From: a virus
DNA: 27,012 nucleotides
Strand: one strand, 5' to 3'
IMG/VR virus record: IMGVR_UViG_3300030451_001513
Location: 1 to 27,012 of that record
In this document: piece by piece, positions 23,414 through 27,012 of the stretch
Position numbering within the stretch: position 1 is the stretch's first letter
How the letters are laid out: the number at the start of each line of letters is the position of its first letter
The notes under the pieces: model-generated
The model's database searches: none
Told to the model about the DNA's origin: nothing
The model's input: only the letters and a program-made list of their open reading frames with translations
Position numbers and translations under genes: made by a program

Positions 23414-26400
23414 ATGCCACAGAACACCAACCTAAACGTCAGTCCATATTTCGACGATTTTGATTCTGAAAAGAATTATAACAAAGTCCTATTCAAACCC
23501 GGAACTCCCGTTCAGGCAAGAGAACTAACGACTTTGCAATCTATTTTGCAAGGGCAAATAGAGAAGTTTGGAAAACATATATTCAAAGAAGGGTCAATAG
23601 TTATACCTGGTAAGTTCAACTATGACTTTGACTACACATATGTCAAAATAGAATCTACATTTTTTGGTGTTCCTGTAGAAGGCTATTACTCACATCTTGT
23701 TGGACTACGTATCAAAGGTAAAGACTCTGGTGTTACAGCGAAGGTTATAAAAGTATTATCACAGACAGATTCTGTAGAGCAAGCAACAACTCTTTATATC
23801 AAGTATGAGGGTAGTTCTGATGATTTGACTCGTGAAACATTCCTTGATGGTGAAAATCTGATTACATTATCTACGTTCACCTATGGAGTAACAACAATTG
23901 AAGAAGGATCTGACTTTGCTACTGCGACTACTTCAAATGCTACTGGTACTGGTAGTGCTTTTACAATTGTCAGAGGTGTATTCTTCGCTAGGGGTGCTTT
24001 CGTAGAAGTAAAAACTCAATCTATGATACTAGATCAGTATGATAATACTCCTAGTTATAGAGTTGGTTTCAATGTTGTAGAGAGTATTATAACTGCTGTA
24101 GATGATGATACTTTATACGATAACGCTGCTGGATTCAGTAACTTTACTGCACCTGGCTCTGATCGTCTGAAGATTGAACTAAAACTTACTAAAAAACTTA
24201 CAACAGATTTCAATGATGAGAACTTCATTGAACTGATGAGGGCACATGAAGGTGAAGTAAGAAATATTGTTGATAGAACTGTATATTCTGAGTTGGCAAA
24301 GGAGTTTGCACGTCGTACATACGATGAAAGTGGAAACTATTATGTCACTAAGTTTGATATAGAAGCAAAAGAATGTCTGAATGATAGGTACTCTACTTTC
24401 GGTCAGTTTACTTCAAATCAAATTACAGAAGATGGAAACAAACCATCAAAAGATTTACTATGTCTCCGCATAGGTCCAGGTAAAGCATTTGTGAAGGGAT
24501 ATGAGACACAAGTGATGGGTAACGCATTTGTTGATGTTGTAAAACCCAGAACTACCAAGACTATTGAGACAAGAGCAATACCTTTCGTAGCAGGAAATAG
24601 ACTTAGACTAAACAACGTATTAGCTGGTGCTCAAATCAAAATGGACACCACAGATACTATAGAACTTAGAGATGCAAGACTAGAATCTACTAAATCCAAC
24701 TCTGTTGGTAATGTGATTGGTAGAGCAAGAGTGTATGATTATAAACTTCAGAACTCCGGTTATAGCAATGATTCATCAGTATATGAGTTGTTCATGTATG
24801 ACATCGTAACTGATACATCAATCACAATCAACAACGCAATATCTCTAAATGCTCCTGCACTTATAGAGGGTTCTAGATCTGGTGCTAGAGGTATGCTGAA
24901 GACTGACGTTTCTAATTCAGCAACACTAACACTATCTGAAACTTCTGGTAAGTTTGTAAATGGTGAACAGATTATAATAAATGGTGTATCACAAGGTTTC
25001 ATCATAACTGCTACTACAGAGTATGATATATCTGATGTAAAATCAGTCAGAGGAACTGGTGGTGGTAGAACATTCACTGCTGACGTTTTACTAGAAACAA
25101 AAACAGATTTTGGAGCAAGAGGATTTTCAATCAGTGCTCCATCTGGTGGTGTAAGCACACTATCATCTAGTGGTACAGGTTGGGCAAAATTCTTGAAGGT
25201 TGGTGATATCATAGAATACACTCAGAGTGGTGTAAACCTTCCTTGTTACCATAAAGTTACTGCTATAGCTGCTACTGGTCTAACTGCAACTGTAGATGAT
25301 GTTGCTGACGTATCAAATGTATGTGATGGTACACTACCAACAGGTGCTATTGCAGTCAGTGGATTGAAAGTTGTTTCTGGTCTTCTAAGAGAATCAAAAG
25401 ATGCTTTCTTATCAGCAGATATGCCACACAATTATGTTGCGTCTGTTGATCTTACTGATTCAACTCTCTTTGTTCGTGAAGAGGTGGTAAATCAAACCTC
25501 TAATAGTGGAGGTCAGATGGATCTACCTTCATTGATAGGTACAGAATTTGTGTATGCAGGATTTGATGAGGAAAGATATAACATCATGTACAATGATGGT
25601 AGTGTAGAGGATCTAAAATCTGACCAATTTGTATTGACTAATGGTGGTAAGGGTGCAACTATATCTGGTTTGACTGCTAACCAATCATCTAATGTTGATG
25701 TACATGTAACTAAACAGAAGTCTAAAGTTACATCTAAATCAAAGACACTTGTAAAGTCAGGTGAATTGGTGGTTACTGGTTCTAAGAATGCTGGTGCATC
25801 TGGAGATGGTTCTGGTCTTACAACAAGTGCAATATATGGTAAGAGAGTACAAGATAGAGAGATATCATTAGACGTTCCTGATGTTGTTGAAGTTCATGCT
25901 GTATTTGAATCATCAAATGAGGGTGATCCAACAATACCAAAGATTACTATGGCATCTTTCACAGGTCCTAGTAGTAACAACTCAGATATTATCGTTGGAG
26001 AGGTAGGTATAGGTAAGTCCTCAGGATGTTCAGCGTACGTTCTAGCACGTTCTGGTGCAGATGGGGTAGAAATATGTGTCAAGAACTCTAAGACCTTCAT
26101 AGAGACCGAGGAGATATCATTTGACACCTCTGGTGTAAAAGCAAATATCTCTGTTGTCTCACCTGGCGATCCTAATATTCGTTCAAACTTCTTATTAGAT
26201 AATGGTCAGAGAGATGAGTATTATGATTTTGGACGTCTGGTAAGAAAAGGAACTGCTGCTGAACCAAATGGTAGATTGAAAATCTACATGGATCACTACA
26301 CTATAAATTCTGAGGATTCTGGTGATCTAGTTACAGCATCATCTTATGAAAAGGCACAATATGATTCTGTTCCTACATTGAATGGTCAGAGAAATACTGA

Positions 26401-27012
26401 TATCATAGATTTACGTCCACGTGTTGCTAATTACAGTGGTTCTAGATCTCCATTTGAGTTTGCTTCAAGAAACTTTAGTGCTACTGGTCAGTCATGTGCT
26501 GTTTTAGAGAGTAATGAGAATATAACATTTGATTATGACATCTATCTTGGTAGAAAGGATAGGTTATACATCAATCCTAATAGTAGTTTTACTGTTGTAG
26601 AAGGTACACCAAGTGAAAACCCTGTGTTACCTGATGTTATCAACGGTAGTTTCTTACTAGCAGATATTGAGTATTCACCTTATGTGTATAACGCTCGTGG
26701 TGAAGTCCAAATCAACTACAAAGCAAACAGACGTTATACCATGAAAGATATTGGTAAGTTAGAGACTAGAATTGAGACATTAGAAGAGGTTACATCTCTA
26801 TCACTTCTTGAGACTAAGACATCTGCACTTACTATCAAAGATCCAACCACTGGTCTTGACAGATTCAAGAACGGTTTTGTTGTAGATCCATTCAACAATT
26901 ATGATATAGCAGATAAGACACAGACAGAGATAAAATTTGAAGTAGATGGTGGTAAACTTACTGCAAGAAAACATCGTGATGCTATAGATCTTCTTATGGG
27001 GTCAAATACTGT
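23414..27012 (+). CDS. DUF4815-type virion structural protein, 5' part (at least 1199 aa; 3' end outside window)
   Basis: The ATG at 23414 lies 4 nt after the gp8 stop, and the frame stays open to the window end. The N-terminus has the DUF4815 signature: an YFDDFDSEKNYNKVLFKPG strand-turn, VQARELTTLQSIL, then QIEKFGKHIFKEGSIVI (about 8-67). Near the visible end a helical segment, RRYTMKDIGKLETRIETLEE (about 1107-1126), looks like a coiled coil. Its wording is, from memory, typical of this family in T4-like marine phages. The middle is beta-rich with repeated GxG turns. Such proteins lie at the baseplate-to-fibre region and may be tail-fibre or receptor-related, but the role is not settled. 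It is likely co-transcribed with gp8. Confidence 0.82.
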   Translation, partial: MPQNTNLNVSPYFDDFDSEKNYNKVLFKPGTPVQARELTTLQSILQGQIEKFGKHIFKEGSIVIPGKFNYDFDYTYVKIESTFFGVPVEGYYSHLVGLRIKGKDSGVTAKVIKVLSQTDSVEQATTLYIKYEGSSDDLTRETFLDGENLITLSTFTYGVTTIEEGSDFATATTSNATGTGSAFTIVRGVFFARGAFVEVKTQSMILDQYDNTPSYRVGFNVVESIITAVDDDTLYDNAAGFSNFTAPGSDRLKIELKLTKKLTTDFNDENFIELMRAHEGEVRNIVDRTVYSELAKEFARRTYDESGNYYVTKFDIEAKECLNDRYSTFGQFTSNQITEDGNKPSKDLLCLRIGPGKAFVKGYETQVMGNAFVDVVKPRTTKTIETRAIPFVAGNRLRLNNVLAGAQIKMDTTDTIELRDARLESTKSNSVGNVIGRARVYDYKLQNSGYSNDSSVYELFMYDIVTDTSITINNAISLNAPALIEGSRSGARGMLKTDVSNSATLTLSETSGKFVNGEQIIINGVSQGFIITATTEYDISDVKSVRGTGGGRTFTADVLLETKTDFGARGFSISAPSGGVSTLSSSGTGWAKFLKVGDIIEYTQSGVNLPCYHKVTAIAATGLTATVDDVADVSNVCDGTLPTGAIAVSGLKVVSGLLRESKDAFLSADMPHNYVASVDLTDSTLFVREEVVNQTSNSGGQMDLPSLIGTEFVYAGFDEERYNIMYNDGSVEDLKSDQFVLTNGGKGATISGLTANQSSNVDVHVTKQKSKVTSKSKTLVKSGELVVTGSKNAGASGDGSGLTTSAIYGKRVQDREISLDVPDVVEVHAVFESSNEGDPTIPKITMASFTGPSSNNSDIIVGEVGIGKSSGCSAYVLARSGADGVEICVKNSKTFIETEEISFDTSGVKANISVVSPGDPNIRSNFLLDNGQRDEYYDFGRLVRKGTAAEPNGRLKIYMDHYTINSEDSGDLVTASSYEKAQYDSVPTLNGQRNTDIIDLRPRVANYSGSRSPFEFASRNFSATGQSCAVLESNENITFDYDIYLGRKDRLYINPNSSFTVVEGTPSENPVLPDVINGSFLLADIEYSPYVYNARGEVQINYKANRRYTMKDIGKLETRIETLEEVTSLSLLETKTSALTIKDPTTGLDRFKNGFVVDPFNNYDIADKTQTEIKFEVDGGKLTARKHRDAIDLLMGSNT

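Noticed and set aside
24760-25221. 153-aa minus-strand ORF
   Set aside because: It lies fully inside the DUF4815-type coding frame, which has family motifs. The antisense translation is low-complexity Ser/Pro/Val with no motif.
1-27012. tRNA genes and photosynthesis-type host metabolic genes (such as psbA), often present in cyanophages
   Set aside because: No cloverleaf-like sequence or matching protein was noticed. The only metabolic-type genes are the sugar-tailoring families.

Overview
This window looks like part of the genome of a T4-like myovirus of the marine cyanophage type. It is AT-rich and densely packed, with genes joined by 1-4 nt stop/start overlaps. It has a gp25-gp6-(gp7 position)-gp8 baseplate series read from NATAAATA-type late promoters, and many tiny membrane proteins. 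No tRNA, CRISPR array, insertion sequence or integrase was seen. The host cannot be read from the sequence. A Prochlorococcus or Synechococcus phage is the best guess, and a related marine myovirus is possible.

Layout. (1) Positions 3-353 (+) hold the 3' end of an unrecognised gene. It meets a minus-strand block tail to tail, and the two stop codons share the palindrome CTAG. (2) Positions 350-4661 (-) hold, in transcription order from the right: a PAPS-type sulfotransferase, a doubtful 38-aa ORF, two tandem SGNH-like proteins, a 42-aa membrane miniprotein, a staphylococcal-nuclease-like protein, then four small membrane proteins and a soluble 69-aa protein. (3) Positions 4675-7251 (+) hold a 55-aa protein, a second sulfotransferase, a 47-aa acidic protein and a NodU/CmcH-type carbamoyltransferase, all with overlapping ends. 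(4) Positions 7287-8250 (+) hold a GT-A-fold glycosyltransferase-like protein with its own strong promoter region and a 53-aa protein, closed by a clear intrinsic terminator at 8250-8273. (5) From a late promoter at 8287 to the window end (+) is the baseplate/tail module: gp25, gp6, a giant 2734-aa YHYH-domain protein in the gp7 position, a 955-aa structural protein, a second late promoter, gp8, and a DUF4815-type protein that runs off the window.

How it may fit together. The right two thirds is a standard virion assembly module with unusually large, repeat-built wedge-region proteins. Two repeat types are shared among the gp7-position protein, the 955-aa protein and, for one type, gp8. The left-centre (2031-8054) is an accessory cassette whose members (two sulfotransferases, one carbamoyltransferase, one glycosyltransferase, two SGNH-like proteins) are all of kinds that tailor glycans or small polar groups. 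My main hypothesis is that this cassette decorates a sugar polymer, either on the virion or on the host surface. That is inference from gene families and clustering, not shown by the sequence.
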